This document shows, one piece after another, positions 26,290 to 36,643 of a DNA stretch of 64,000 bases. A model generated the notes under the pieces. The model was not told where the DNA came from. It searched no databases and was given only the letters and a program-made list of their open reading frames with translations. The stretch is from positions 1 to 64,000 of the forward strand of contig NZ_JAAKZV010000017.1 of the NCBI RefSeq assembly GCF_011044975.1, given 5' to 3'. This DNA comes from Streptomyces coryli (GTDB lineage Bacteria > Actinomycetota > Actinomycetes > Streptomycetales > Streptomycetaceae). Position numbers and translations under genes: made by a program. Within the stretch, counting starts at the first letter, position 1; each line of letters opens with the position of its first letter.

Positions 26290-27576
26290 TCAGATCGCCC
26301 CCTCGCGGGTGAGTTCGCGCTCGGCCTTGTCCTGCACGTCCTTCCAGGCCCGGGCGACGCTCTTGCCGGCCTCCAGGCTGGCCATCCCCGCGAAGAACAC
26401 CGTGTGCAGCATCCGGTCGTACGGGCTGATGAAGGCGGTCTTGACCTGCTCGGCCGACTTCCCGAACACATCGACCGTGCGCTGTCCCCCGTAGAAGGGC
26501 GCCGGCTTGCGCATGGGCGGCAGCTCGAAGGAGCGCGGTGAGGACGGGAAGAGCGACATTTCGTCGTAGGCGCTGCTCTGGTTCTCCGGCGACTGCAGCC
26601 AGGTGATGAACTTGTAGGCCGCCTCGGGGTTCTTGGAGTACCTGGTGATCGCGAGGAAGGAGCCGCCGACGTTGGCCGCGCCGCCGGGCGGGGCGGTGAC
26701 CCGCCACTTCCCCTTGGTCTTCGGCGCGGCGGACTCCGGCGCCAGCTGGCCCCACCAGACCGCGCCGATGGCGGCGGGCTGGCGGCCGCTGGTGATGAGG
26801 CCGTACTGGTCAGTGGAGTCCTGCACGACGCCTGCCGACAGGCCGTCCTTGAGCACCCGTTCGCCCAGCTCGAAGACCTCCCGTATCTCGTCGCGGCCGC
26901 CGACGTACTCGCCGTCCTCGGTCATGTAGCGGGCGGGCAGCTGGCCCAGCCGGGTCTCCCAGACGTTCTGCAGATGCGGGAAGAGCACCGTGTTCCTACG
27001 GGACTTCTGCAGCCGGCGGCCGAAGGCGAGATACGCGTCCCAGTCCGGCACCTGCTCCGCCAGCTCCGCCGGGTCGGTGCTGACGCCGGCGTCCTTCAGC
27101 AGGTCGGTGCGGTAGAAGAGCGCGGTGGGACCGGTGTCCATGGGGAAGGCGATCATCTTGCCCTCGGGCGTGACGCACTGCTTCCACTTCCAGTCCAGGT
27201 AGCGGTTCTTCAGCTCGGCCGCCCCGAAGTCGTTGAGGTCGACGAACTCGTCCTGGTTGGGAAAGTAGGTGGCCACGTCCCAGTTGATGGCGATGATGTC
27301 CGGCACGCTGGACTTGCCCGCGAGCGTGGTCCGCACCTTCGTGTTGTAGTTGCCGCCGATGTTCGTACGGCTCAGGCGCAGCCCTTCGGCACCCGGGATG
27401 CCCTTGGTCTCCGCCGCACCGACCAGCTTGTCGCTCACCGACCGGTCCCAGGTCCACAGCGTGATCTCGTCCTTTGCGCCCAGCGAGCGCTGCGAGCCGC
27501 ACCCCGCGAGACCGAGTCCTCCCGCGGCGGCCGCCCCGGCGCTGAGCGCCAGCAGCCGTCTGCGTGACACAACCAT
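26290..27576 (-). CDS. ABC importer substrate-binding lipoprotein (sugar-type, family 1)
   Basis: The 428-residue protein has a signal peptide with R-R-R and a lipobox L-A-G-C (Cys26), then a two-lobe family 1 sugar-binding fold with I-T-L-W-T-W-D near the start of the mature part. It is first in the operon binding protein, two permeases, Gfo/AKR fusion. A LacI gene is divergent from it, and a CGAAA/TTTCG inverted repeat sits just upstream, so expression is probably induced by the transported sugar. Confidence 0.88.
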   Translation of the reverse strand: MVVSRRRLLALSAGAAAAGGLGLAGCGSQRSLGAKDEITLWTWDRSVSDKLVGAAETKGIPGAEGLRLSRTNIGGNYNTKVRTTLAGKSSVPDIIAINWDVATYFPNQDEFVDLNDFGAAELKNRYLDWKWKQCVTPEGKMIAFPMDTGPTALFYRTDLLKDAGVSTDPAELAEQVPDWDAYLAFGRRLQKSRRNTVLFPHLQNVWETRLGQLPARYMTEDGEYVGGRDEIREVFELGERVLKDGLSAGVVQDSTDQYGLITSGRQPAAIGAVWWGQLAPESAAPKTKGKWRVTAPPGGAANVGGSFLAITRYSKNPEAAYKFITWLQSPENQSSAYDEMSLFPSSPRSFELPPMRKPAPFYGGQRTVDVFGKSAEQVKTAFISPYDRMLHTVFFAGMASLEAGKSVARAWKDVQDKAERELTREGAI

Positions 27577-27604
27577 CAGGCATGCACCACCTATCGCGAT
27601 TTTG

Positions 27605-27618
27605 CGAAAAATGTTTCG
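27605..27618. promoter_or_regulatory. Predicted LacI-type operator
   Basis: CGAAA-AATG-TTTCG is an inverted repeat 29 bp upstream of the binding-protein start. A second small palindrome TCGCGA lies at 27593-27598. CGAAA/TTTCG arms are common in operators of actinobacterial LacI regulators. The site is best placed to control the importer operon. Confidence 0.6.
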
Positions 27619-27807
27619 ATCAGGCCTGGTGGTGCTGGACCATAGAACTGCCCCAAGAGGCCGTCAATGCATTGCGCGGGCCGTTGACTTGGACCAATGC
27701 GCGGCGAGTTGGACTAATGCGGAATGCGCCGCCGGGGCAGTGCTGCCGACATTCTTTTCGACACCGTCAGGCGCTACCCTGCCCCCGGGGAGAAGCAGGG
27801 GGGATTC

Positions 27808-28830
27808 ATGCCGTCAGAGCCCAGCCGCGTCACGCTCGCAACGGTCGCCGCATCCGCCGGCGTGTCCGTCCCGACGGTCTCCAAGGTCGTCAACGGGCGG
27901 CCGGACGTCTCGCCCGCCACCCGTGCGCGCGTGCAGGAGCTGCTGCGCCGCCACGACTACGGGGGCTATCGCGACGACTTCCGCGGCCACCCCACGATCG
28001 AGCTGTTCTTCGGCAAGGGCCGGCTCACAGCGTATTCGGTGGAGGTCATCCAGGGAGTGATCGCCGCCGGCGCCCGCTGCGGCGTCGCCGTCGTCGTCGG
28101 CAGCCAGGTGAGCCTCGACCCTTCCCCCGCGCCGGCCGACTGGGCCCACGGGCTCGTATCCGCGGGGCGGCGCGCGGTCGTCGCGATGGCGAACACGCTG
28201 ACCGTGGAGATGATCGACGCGCTGGGGCGGGTCCGGCTGCCGCTGGTGGTCATTGACCCGCTGAGCCTGACCGAGTCGACGGTGCCGAGCGTCGGGTCCA
28301 CCAACTTCGCGGGCGGCCACGCCGCCACCCAGCACCTGTTGTCGCTGGGGCACCGCCGGATCGCCTACCTCGGCAGCTACCCGGATGTCGCCTGCAACCT
28401 GGCCCGACTGCACGGCTTCCGCAGCGCGATGGAGGCGGCGGGCGTGCCGGTGCCGGCCGAATGCGTCCACCATGCCGGCGAGTTCGGTTACGAGCAGGGG
28501 ATCAGCGGCGGCGGCACGCTGCTGGACCTGCCGGACCGCCCCACGGCCGTCTTCGCCGCCAGCGACGAGCTGGCCGCCGGGCTCGTCGAGGCAGCCCGCG
28601 CGCGCGGGCTGCGGGTGCCCGACGACGTCAGCGTCGCCGGCTTCGACGACACCCAGGTCGCCGAGCGCTGCTCGCCGCCGCTGACGACCGTGCACCAGCC
28701 GCTGCAGGAGATGGGGGCGGTCGCCCTGCGGACCGCGCTGCGGCTGGCGTCGGGTGAGGGGATCGACTCCCGGCACGTCGAGCTCGCCACCCGCCTGGTG
28801 GTCCGCGCCTCGACCGCCCCCTTGCCCTGA
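27808..28830 (+). CDS. LacI-family transcriptional regulator
   Basis: The 340-residue protein has the LacI helix-turn-helix (L-A-T-V-A-A-S-A-G-V-S-V-P-T-V-S-K-V-V-N-G) followed by a sugar-sensing domain with F-A-A-S-D-E-L-A and V-A-G-F-D-D-T. ATG 27808 is preceded by AGGGGGGA and is preferred over an in-frame upstream start at 27724 that would add 28 residues before the usual N terminus. It is divergent from the second sugar importer operon and is its likely repressor. Confidence 0.9.
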   Translation: MPSEPSRVTLATVAASAGVSVPTVSKVVNGRPDVSPATRARVQELLRRHDYGGYRDDFRGHPTIELFFGKGRLTAYSVEVIQGVIAAGARCGVAVVVGSQVSLDPSPAPADWAHGLVSAGRRAVVAMANTLTVEMIDALGRVRLPLVVIDPLSLTESTVPSVGSTNFAGGHAATQHLLSLGHRRIAYLGSYPDVACNLARLHGFRSAMEAAGVPVPAECVHHAGEFGYEQGISGGGTLLDLPDRPTAVFAASDELAAGLVEAARARGLRVPDDVSVAGFDDTQVAERCSPPLTTVHQPLQEMGAVALRTALRLASGEGIDSRHVELATRLVVRASTAPLP

Positions 28831-28911
28831 AGCCGCCACCTCCGACGCCGCCGACGCCAAACCGCAGGGCAGCCCACCGCCCCGTGCCACAATGCCCGGC
28901 GAGGAGGCTCC

Positions 28912-29547
28912 ATGGCGCATCGACCACCCCCGGCCACGGCGCTGCGCCGGGACAGTGCGCAGACCCGCGAGCGGCTGCTCGACGCCGCCGGCCGGCTGCT
29001 CGCCGAGCGCGGCCCCGCCTTTACGCTGCCGGACCTGGCGCGCGCCGCCGAGGTCGCCTCCGCGACCGTGTACCGGCACTTCGCCGACGTACCGGACGTG
29101 CACCGCGCGTACTACCACCGCCTGGTCGCCGGGCTGACCGGGGACCTTGCCGCGGCCTCCGCGCGGACGCGCGGGCTGCGCCGGTTCGAGGCGGTGTGCG
29201 AGGCGTGGACGGCATGCGCCGTGCGGTGGGGCCGGGCCGCCACGCACATCCGCAGCGCCGAGGGCTTCCTCGAGCGGGTGGAGCGCGGCGAGTCGGGGAC
29301 GACGGCGCTGTACCGGCAGCTCGCGCCGGTGGTCGCCGAGCTGCTCGCCGACGGCGAGATCCCCGAGCAGGACGAGCGCTATGCCGTACTGATGTGGGTC
29401 ACGGTCTTCGACGAGCGGGTCATGGTCGACCTGACCCGGACGCTCGGCTGGTCCGCCCGCCGCATCGCCCGGGAGCTGTCGGCGTCGCTGCTCGGCGCGC
29501 TGGGACGTCAGGGGGATGCGGGCTCGAGGGCGCCGAGGAGGGCGTAG
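28912..29547 (+). CDS. TetR-family transcriptional regulator
   Basis: The 211-residue protein has an N-terminal TetR helix-turn-helix (T-L-P-D-L-A-R-A-A-E-V-A-S-A-T-V-Y-R-H-F, about residues 38-57) and a helical ligand domain. The ATG has GAGGAGG upstream. Its last 40 bases overlap the 3' end of the convergent PanE-like gene. Its target is unknown; the palindrome at 30409 in front of the PanE-like gene is one candidate. Confidence 0.87.
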   Translation: MAHRPPPATALRRDSAQTRERLLDAAGRLLAERGPAFTLPDLARAAEVASATVYRHFADVPDVHRAYYHRLVAGLTGDLAAASARTRGLRRFEAVCEAWTACAVRWGRAATHIRSAEGFLERVERGESGTTALYRQLAPVVAELLADGEIPEQDERYAVLMWVTVFDERVMVDLTRTLGWSARRIARELSASLLGALGRQGDAGSRAPRRA

Positions 29548-30389
29548 ACGGCCTGCGTTACGGGCGTCGGTATGCCGTGCCGGCGGCCGAGGCGGGTCAC
29601 GGTGCCGCTGATGTACTCGTGCTCCAGCGGCCGCATCGCGAGCCGGTCGGAGAGCATCGAGGTGCCCGCCTGGTCCGGGTAGTTTCCGTAGAACTCCAGG
29701 GTGGCGCCCACGTCCTCGGGCCCGACCTTCGCGCCCTCCGCGGCGCCGACCGCGACGGCCTCGGCGAGCAGGGCCGCCGCCACCTCCCGCACCTCGGGCT
29801 CCTTGAGCACCCCGAGGCGGCGGCCGGTGAGGGCGGTGACCGGGTTGGCGGCGGCGTTGCTCAGCAGCTTGCGCCAGGCGGCGGTGGTGAAGTCGGCCTC
29901 CTCGGTCACCTCGAGCCACGTGGCGGCGAGCAGTCCGGCCAGCGCACGGGCCTCTGGGCCGGCGGGCAGCACCAGGCCCTTGCCACCACGGTGCAGGACA
30001 CGCCCCGGGGCGAGCCGCTCCGCGTTGACGTAGACGAGGGCGGGCACGACGCGGGCCGCAGGCACCAGGGGCTGCACCCGTTCGCGGTGGCCGACTCCGT
30101 TCTGCGCGGCGACCACGACGGTGCCGGGTCCGCAGAGCGCCGCCAGCCACGGCCGCGCGCTCTCGGTGTCCTGCACCTTCGTGGTGAGCAGCACCCAGTC
30201 GACCGGCCGCACCTCCCCCGGGTCCGCGGTCACCCGCACGGACAGCGGCCGCTCGGCGCCGAAGGCGTCGAGGACCAGACCGTCGACCGGCGTGCGGACG
30301 CACACCACGACGTCCGCGCCGGCCTCCTCCGCCGCCGCCCCGAACACGGTGCCGATCGCACCGGCACCAATGATCGCGACGGTGGGCAC
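29508..30389 (-). CDS. 2-dehydropantoate 2-reductase (PanE/ApbA) family protein
   Basis: The 293-residue protein has the N-terminal NADPH site G-A-G-A-I-G-T-V-F-G, the catalytic lysine region A-A-W-R-K-L-L-S-N and the C-terminal helical domain with S-M-L-S-D-R of ketopantoate reductases. GTG 30389 is chosen because GGAGG lies six bases upstream; ATG codons at 30404 and 30407 lack a site. PanE-family members reduce various 2-oxo acids; one in Methylobacterium reduces oxalyl-CoA, which is of interest given the oxalate-type genes from 33 kb on, but no shared regulatory box was seen here. Confidence 0.82.
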   Translation of the reverse strand: MPTVAIIGAGAIGTVFGAAAEEAGADVVVCVRTPVDGLVLDAFGAERPLSVRVTADPGEVRPVDWVLLTTKVQDTESARPWLAALCGPGTVVVAAQNGVGHRERVQPLVPAARVVPALVYVNAERLAPGRVLHRGGKGLVLPAGPEARALAGLLAATWLEVTEEADFTTAAWRKLLSNAAANPVTALTGRRLGVLKEPEVREVAAALLAEAVAVGAAEGAKVGPEDVGATLEFYGNYPDQAGTSMLSDRLAMRPLEHEYISGTVTRLGRRHGIPTPVTQAVYALLGALEPASP

Positions 30390-30408
30390 GGGACCTCCAG
30401 GCATCACT

Positions 30409-30424
30409 TGAGAAGATCTTCTCA
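30409..30424. promoter_or_regulatory. Perfect 16-bp palindrome upstream of the PanE-like gene
   Basis: TGAGAAGATCTTCTCA is perfectly self-complementary and ends 20 bp before the GTG start of the PanE-like gene, where a promoter or its early transcript would lie. A partial repeat CTCTTGAG follows at 30426-30433. The form suggests a dimeric repressor site. Which protein binds is unknown. Confidence 0.6.
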
Positions 30425-30537
30425 GCTCTTGAGCTTAACAGCGCGACGCCGATGGGCGTGCAGAAGTTGCGGATTGGCCGCACTCGAAAGGGAGAATTGC
30501 GGCATAAGCCGTCAATCCCGCTCGGGAGGTAGCCCCC

Positions 30538-31755
30538 GTGGCACACATAGTCAGGGCCACGGCCGTGGCCCTCATGGTCACGTTCTCGTCGTCCGCCTGC
30601 GCCATGGACGTCATCAGCGGTGGCGAAGCACAGGCCGACACGGATCCCGCGGAGGCGCTCTACCTGCAGAAGGTCGCGGACGACGGCCCGGATCCGTTCA
30701 CCGGATCGACGGCGAACGAGACGCCGCAGGAGGCGACGACCCCGACGCACCCGAGCGGCCGGCGGATCTACGCCGGGAACACGGCGGGCCTCTACGGCGG
30801 GACGCAGGACAAGGCCAGCTGCGATGTGAACAAGCAGATCGAGTTCCTCGCCGCCCACCGCGACAAGCAGGAGGCCTTCGCGAAGGTGCTCGGCCTCTCC
30901 GCGGCCGATGTGCCCGGCTATCTGCAGTCGCTGACGTCGGTCGTCGTACGGGCCGACACCCGGGTCACCAACCACGGCTTCAAGGACGGCGCTTCGACCC
31001 GCTTCTCGTCGGTGCTGCAGGCGGGTACGGCGGTGCTCGTCGACTCCAGAGGCGTGCCCCGCGTGCGCTGCGCCTGCGGCAATCCGCTGACCCGGAGCAC
31101 GTCGCTGAAGAACAAGGCGGACTACCGCGGCACCCCGTGGAAGGGCTTCCGCGCCGACCGTACGGTCATCATCACCCCCGCGCCGCAGCCGATCGTGAAC
31201 ATCGTCATCGTCGACGTCACGAACAACATCTGGATCGAGCGCCCGGTGGACGACGACGACCAGGAGGACGAGGTGCTGCCCGATCCCCCGCCGGACCCGT
31301 ACGACCCGGATGAGTCGGAGAGCCCGGACCCTGATGAGTCGGACAGCCCGGACCCGGACGAGTCCGACAGCCCCGACCCGGACGAGTCGGAGAGCGAGGA
31401 CTCCCCGAGCCCGGACTCGCCGTCCCCGTCGGAGCCGACACCCTCGGAACCGACACCCTCGCCCTCAGAGCCCACGCCCCCCGAGGAGACGGACGCCCCG
31501 GACGACACCGGTGCGCCGGAAGAGCCGGACGCCCCCGACGACACGGACGCGCCGCCGGAGGCGCCGCCCGGCGAGGGCCAGACGGAAGAGCTCCCGCCCG
31601 AGGAGGCACCGACCGACCAGCCGCCCGGCGACGTACCGCCCGGGGACATCCCGAGTGACGACGTCGTCCCGCCAGGGCCCGGCGGCGACATGGGCGGCGA
31701 CCCCGGGATGGGCGAGGCGCCCGAGCCGGCGGGCGGCGGCGACTGGGGCGGCTGA
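30538..31755 (+). CDS. DUF6777-like lipoprotein with long acidic proline-rich tail
   Basis: The 405-residue product begins with a signal sequence and a cysteine at residue 21 (S-S-A-C) that may be lipidated. Residues about 35-235 form the conserved part, with P-D-P-F-T-G-S-T, G-L-Y-G-G-T, S-C-D-V-N-K-Q-I-E-F-L, G-T-A-V-L-V-D and V-R-C-A-C-G-N-P-L, as in actinobacterial DUF6777 proteins. The remaining about 170 residues are low-complexity Asp/Glu/Pro/Ser sequence including four copies of an eight-residue repeat. It is likely anchored outside the membrane with the tail spanning the cell wall. Function is unknown. GGGAGG lies before the GTG. Confidence 0.75.
   Translation: MAHIVRATAVALMVTFSSSACAMDVISGGEAQADTDPAEALYLQKVADDGPDPFTGSTANETPQEATTPTHPSGRRIYAGNTAGLYGGTQDKASCDVNKQIEFLAAHRDKQEAFAKVLGLSAADVPGYLQSLTSVVVRADTRVTNHGFKDGASTRFSSVLQAGTAVLVDSRGVPRVRCACGNPLTRSTSLKNKADYRGTPWKGFRADRTVIITPAPQPIVNIVIVDVTNNIWIERPVDDDDQEDEVLPDPPPDPYDPDESESPDPDESDSPDPDESDSPDPDESESEDSPSPDSPSPSEPTPSEPTPSPSEPTPPEETDAPDDTGAPEEPDAPDDTDAPPEAPPGEGQTEELPPEEAPTDQPPGDVPPGDIPSDDVVPPGPGGDMGGDPGMGEAPEPAGGGDWGG
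31309..31404 (+). repeat. Four tandem 24-bp coding repeats (DESxSPDP)
   Basis: Four in-frame 24-bp units at 31309, 31333, 31357 and 31381 encode D-E-S-E-S-P-D-P, D-E-S-D-S-P-D-P twice, and D-E-S-E-S-E-D-S. Units differ mostly at third codon positions. Such repeats can change copy number by slippage, altering tail length of the lipoprotein. Confidence 0.85.
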
Positions 31756-31773
31756 GCCGCACCCCCGCCGACG

Positions 31774-32931
31774 TCAGGCCTGGCGTACGGCCAGCGCGTC
31801 GACCTCTACCAGCAGGTCGGGGCGGATCAGCCCGGCGACCTGAACCGCGGTGCTCGCGGGCGGGTTGGCCGTGTCCACGTGCGCGTCGCGCGCCTCGCGG
31901 AGGGCGGGGAGCTGGTCGGTGTCGGTCACGTAGAAGCCGATCTTGACGACGTCGGCGAAGGTCAGGCCCTGCGAGGCCAGGGCCTTGGCGATGTTGCGGA
32001 AGACCTGCTGAGCCTGCGCCACCGGGTCGCCGGGGCCGACCAGTTCGCCGTCCGCGTCGAGGGCGATCTGCCCGGAGATGGCGACGAGTTCGCCGCGGAC
32101 CGGCACCGCGTGCCGGTAGCCGTTCACCGGCGGCAGCGTGACGCGGGCCAGGAAGGCGCCGAGGGCGGCGTTGAAGTCCACGGGGCGTTCCAGGTTGGGC
32201 ATGTGGGCGGCGCCCTCGATGATGTGCAGCGTGGCGTCGGGCGCCAGCTCGTGCATCAGCTCGGCGTCGGGGACCGGGGTGTACGGGTCGTCGGCGCCGG
32301 TCACGACGAGCACGGGGACGCGCAGGTCGCGCAGCGTGTCGCAGTAGTCGGGGCGGCCGGCGCGGGCGCGGTGGGCGAGGGCCGCGCCCTCGGCGGGCGC
32401 GCCGTGCATCATCCGGCGGACGTGGGCGGCGACGTCGGGCAGCGCCTCGATGTTGTACGGGGCGACCATCTTGTCGAGCACTTCGTCCGACCACGGCGCC
32501 ATGCCCTCGGCGAGCAGCCGGTCCGCCATCGCGTGGCGCCGCTTCACGCCCTCCTCGGTCTCGGCCGTCGGGAAGGTGTCGGCGAGCAGCACGCCCCGCA
32601 CCCGCTCCGGGAAGAGCCGGCAGAAGTCCATGACGATCTGCCCGCCCATCGACAGGCCGCCGATCACGACGCGCTCGAGGCCCAGGTGGTCCAGGAGCGC
32701 CGCCAGGTCGCGGGCGAAGTCGGAGAAGTCGGCGGCGCCCGCCGATCCGCTCGTTTCGCCGAAGCCGCGCAGGTCCGGGGTGATCACGCGGTATCCCTGT
32801 GCGGCGAATTCCGCGGCCTGCGGGGCCCACATGGACCGGTCGAAGGGGTGGCCGTGGACGAGGAGGAGCGCGTCGCCCGTGCCCTCGTCGTCGTAGGCGA
32901 TGGATATGCCGTTCACCAGTGCAGTTGCCAT
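31774..32931 (-). CDS. Fusion: alpha/beta hydrolase + RidA-like domain
   Basis: The 385-residue protein has an alpha/beta hydrolase (about residues 1-262) with oxyanion region H-G-H-P-F-D, nucleophile elbow G-L-S-M-G-G (Ser94), the acid region D-D-P-Y-T-P and a histidine in G-A-A-H-M-P. Residues about 265-385 form a RidA/YjgF-type domain with V-A-I-S-G-Q-I-A-L-D and N-P-P-A-S-T-A-V-Q-V. RidA proteins hydrolyse reactive enamines/imines or act in ring-cleavage pathways. A fused pair could hydrolyse an ester or amide and then process an unstable product. The gene stands alone between two other transcription units. Confidence 0.85.
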   Translation of the reverse strand: MATALVNGISIAYDDEGTGDALLLVHGHPFDRSMWAPQAAEFAAQGYRVITPDLRGFGETSGSAGAADFSDFARDLAALLDHLGLERVVIGGLSMGGQIVMDFCRLFPERVRGVLLADTFPTAETEEGVKRRHAMADRLLAEGMAPWSDEVLDKMVAPYNIEALPDVAAHVRRMMHGAPAEGAALAHRARAGRPDYCDTLRDLRVPVLVVTGADDPYTPVPDAELMHELAPDATLHIIEGAAHMPNLERPVDFNAALGAFLARVTLPPVNGYRHAVPVRGELVAISGQIALDADGELVGPGDPVAQAQQVFRNIAKALASQGLTFADVVKIGFYVTDTDQLPALREARDAHVDTANPPASTAVQVAGLIRPDLLVEVDALAVRQA

Positions 32932-32982
32932 GGTCAGAGCCTAAGCGGCCGCTGCTCGGCGGCCGACGGGATTTCGGGCAGT

Positions 32983-33026
32983 GGGGACCGGCCGGCGCAG
33001 GGGGCGCACCCAGCCGGCCGGTCCCC
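32983..33026 (-). terminator. Terminator of the formate dehydrogenase operon
   Basis: Perfect 14-bp arms GGGGACCGGCCGGC (32983-32996) and its complement (33013-33026) flank a 16-base loop. The hairpin lies 32 bp beyond the fdhD stop, so it would end the minus-strand fdh transcript before the hydrolase-RidA gene. Confidence 0.78.
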
Positions 33027-33057
33027 GGCCCGCGTACGGCCGGGCGGGCCGCGCCGG

Positions 33058-33906
33058 TCAGACCCCCGCGGCAGCTCGGCGCGGGGCGACGCGGTGATCG
33101 CCGGCGTACACGTTCATGGAGGTGCCGCGGAGGAAGCCGATCAGCGTCATGCCGGACTCGGCGGCGAGGTCGACGGCGAGCGATGAGGGAGCGGAGACGG
33201 CCGCGAGGACCGGGATGCCCGCCATCACCGCCTTCTGCGCGAGCTCGAACGAGGCGCGGCCGGAGACCATCAGGACGGTGCCGGAGAGCGGCAGCCGGTC
33301 CTCGCGGAGGGCACGGCCGATGACCTTGTCGACGGCGTTGTGGCGGCCGACGTCCTCGCGGACGTCGAGCAGTTCGCCGCGGTCGGTGAAGAGCGCGGCG
33401 GCATGCAGCCCCCCGGTCCGCTCGAAGACCCGCTGATGCTCACGCAACCGGTCGGGGAGCTGGGCGAGCAGGTCCGTATCGAGACGGACCGGGGGGTGGC
33501 CGGTGAGGGGGAAACGGGTCTGGGTGCGCACGGCGTCGAGGCTGGCCTTGCCGCAGAGGCCGCAGGAGGAGGTGGTGTAGACGTTCCGCTCAAGGGTGAT
33601 GTCGGGGACGGGCACTCCGGGGGCAAGCTTCACGTCCACGACGTTGTACGTATTACTGCCGTCGGCGGTCGCGCCCGCGCAGTACACGATGCTCGACAGT
33701 TCGTCCGCCGCGCCGAGCACGCCCTCGCTCACCAGGAAGCCGGCGGCGAGGGCGAAGTCATCGCCGGGTGTGCGCATGGTGATGGCGAGCGGCTTGCCGT
33801 TGAGGCGGATCTCCAGGGGCTCCTCGGCTACGAGGGTGTCGGCGCGGCTGGTCGTGCCGGTGGCGCGGATGCGCAGGACCCGGCGGCGTTCGGTGACCCG
33901 TCCCAT
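33058..33906 (-). CDS. fdhD: Formate dehydrogenase accessory sulfurtransferase FdhD
   Basis: The 282-residue protein is FdhD, which passes sulfur to the molybdenum cofactor so that formate dehydrogenase becomes active. The two catalytic cysteines are in S-S-C-G-L-C-G (Cys115, Cys118), and the D-V-G-R-H-N-A-V-D-K and S-G-R-A-S-F-E motifs are conserved. It is the last gene of the fdh operon, five bases after the iron-sulfur subunit stop. Confidence 0.93.
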   Translation of the reverse strand: MGRVTERRRVLRIRATGTTSRADTLVAEEPLEIRLNGKPLAITMRTPGDDFALAAGFLVSEGVLGAADELSSIVYCAGATADGSNTYNVVDVKLAPGVPVPDITLERNVYTTSSCGLCGKASLDAVRTQTRFPLTGHPPVRLDTDLLAQLPDRLREHQRVFERTGGLHAAALFTDRGELLDVREDVGRHNAVDKVIGRALREDRLPLSGTVLMVSGRASFELAQKAVMAGIPVLAAVSAPSSLAVDLAAESGMTLIGFLRGTSMNVYAGDHRVAPRRAAAGV

Positions 33907-33911
33907 GGCTG

Positions 33912-34810
33912 TTACTCCCTGGTCTGGACGTGCTGGTAGCCGAAGCGGCCCTTGATGCAGAGGTTGCCGCGGGTGATCGGGTTGTCGTGCGGGGAGCTGA
34001 CCTTGACGATCTCGTTGTCCTGGACGTGCAGGGTGAGGTTGCAGCCGACGCCGCAGTACGCGCACACGGTGGTCGTCTCGGTCTGGGCGTCCTCGTCCCA
34101 GGTGCCCTCGGCGCGCATGTCGTACTCCGACTTGAAGCTGAGCGCGCCGGTGGGGCAGACCTCGATGCAGTTGCCGCAGTAGACGCAGGCCGAGTCGGGC
34201 AGCGGGCCGTCGTGCTCGACGGCGATGGTGTTGTCGAAGCCGCGCCCTGCTACCGCGATGGCGAAGGTGTTCTGCCACTGGTCGCCGCAGGCGTCGACGC
34301 ACTTGTAGCACATGATGCACTTGGCGTAGTCGCGCACGTAGAGGTCGTTGTCGACCTTGGCCTCGCGGCCCGCGACCGTGGCGGCGTCCGGGCCGAAGCG
34401 GTCGGGCTCGGCGCCGTATTCCCTTATCCATCCGGCGACATGGGGAGTTGTCGACAAGTCGGTTGAGGACGCGAGGAGTTCGAGCACCAGCTTGCGGCTG
34501 TGCCGGGCGCGGTCGGTGTCGGTACGGACCTTCATGCCCGGCTCCGCCTTGCGGGAGCAGGCCGGGGCGAGGGTGCGGGCGCCCTCAACCTCGACGACGC
34601 AGACACGGCAGGCGTTCTTGGGTGTGAGGGTGTCGCCGTAACAGAGGGTCGGGATGTCCTTGCCCGCGTCGCGGCAGGCGTCGAGGAGCGTGGCGCCCTC
34701 GGGGACGCGGACCTGGTCGCCGTCGAGGTCGAACTCGATCAGGCGGCGGGGCAGGCCGAGGGAGACGGGTGCGGAGCCCTGCGGCGTCCGGGTCCGCTCG
34801 GGTGTGGTGG

Positions 34811-34814
<4 letters not shown>
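33912..34814 (-). CDS. FDH iron-sulfur subunit carrying the displaced N-terminal half of the catalytic subunit
   Basis: The 300-residue protein holds, in order, a 2Fe-2S ferredoxin domain (Cys58, 69, 72, 86), two 4Fe-4S clusters (Cys166/169/172/176 and Cys210/213/216/220) and, at its C terminus, the 4Fe-4S domain that normally begins the molybdopterin subunit (C-A-Y-C-G-V-G-C, Cys251/254/258, and G-N-L-C-I-K-G-R, Cys286). In FdsA-type formate dehydrogenases this segment and the molybdenum domain form one chain; here the rest is a separate gene. It would carry electrons from the molybdenum site to the FMN/NAD subunit. Its start overlaps the preceding gene by four bases. Confidence 0.87.

Positions 34815-36642
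<1,828 letters not shown>

Positions 36643-36643
<1 letters not shown>

Noticed and set aside
27814-30975. A very long minus-strand open frame of about 1050 codons
   Set aside because: It lies opposite the LacI, TetR and part of other genes, has low-complexity Arg/Gly/Ala composition and no family motifs; it is a mirror frame of GC-rich coding DNA.
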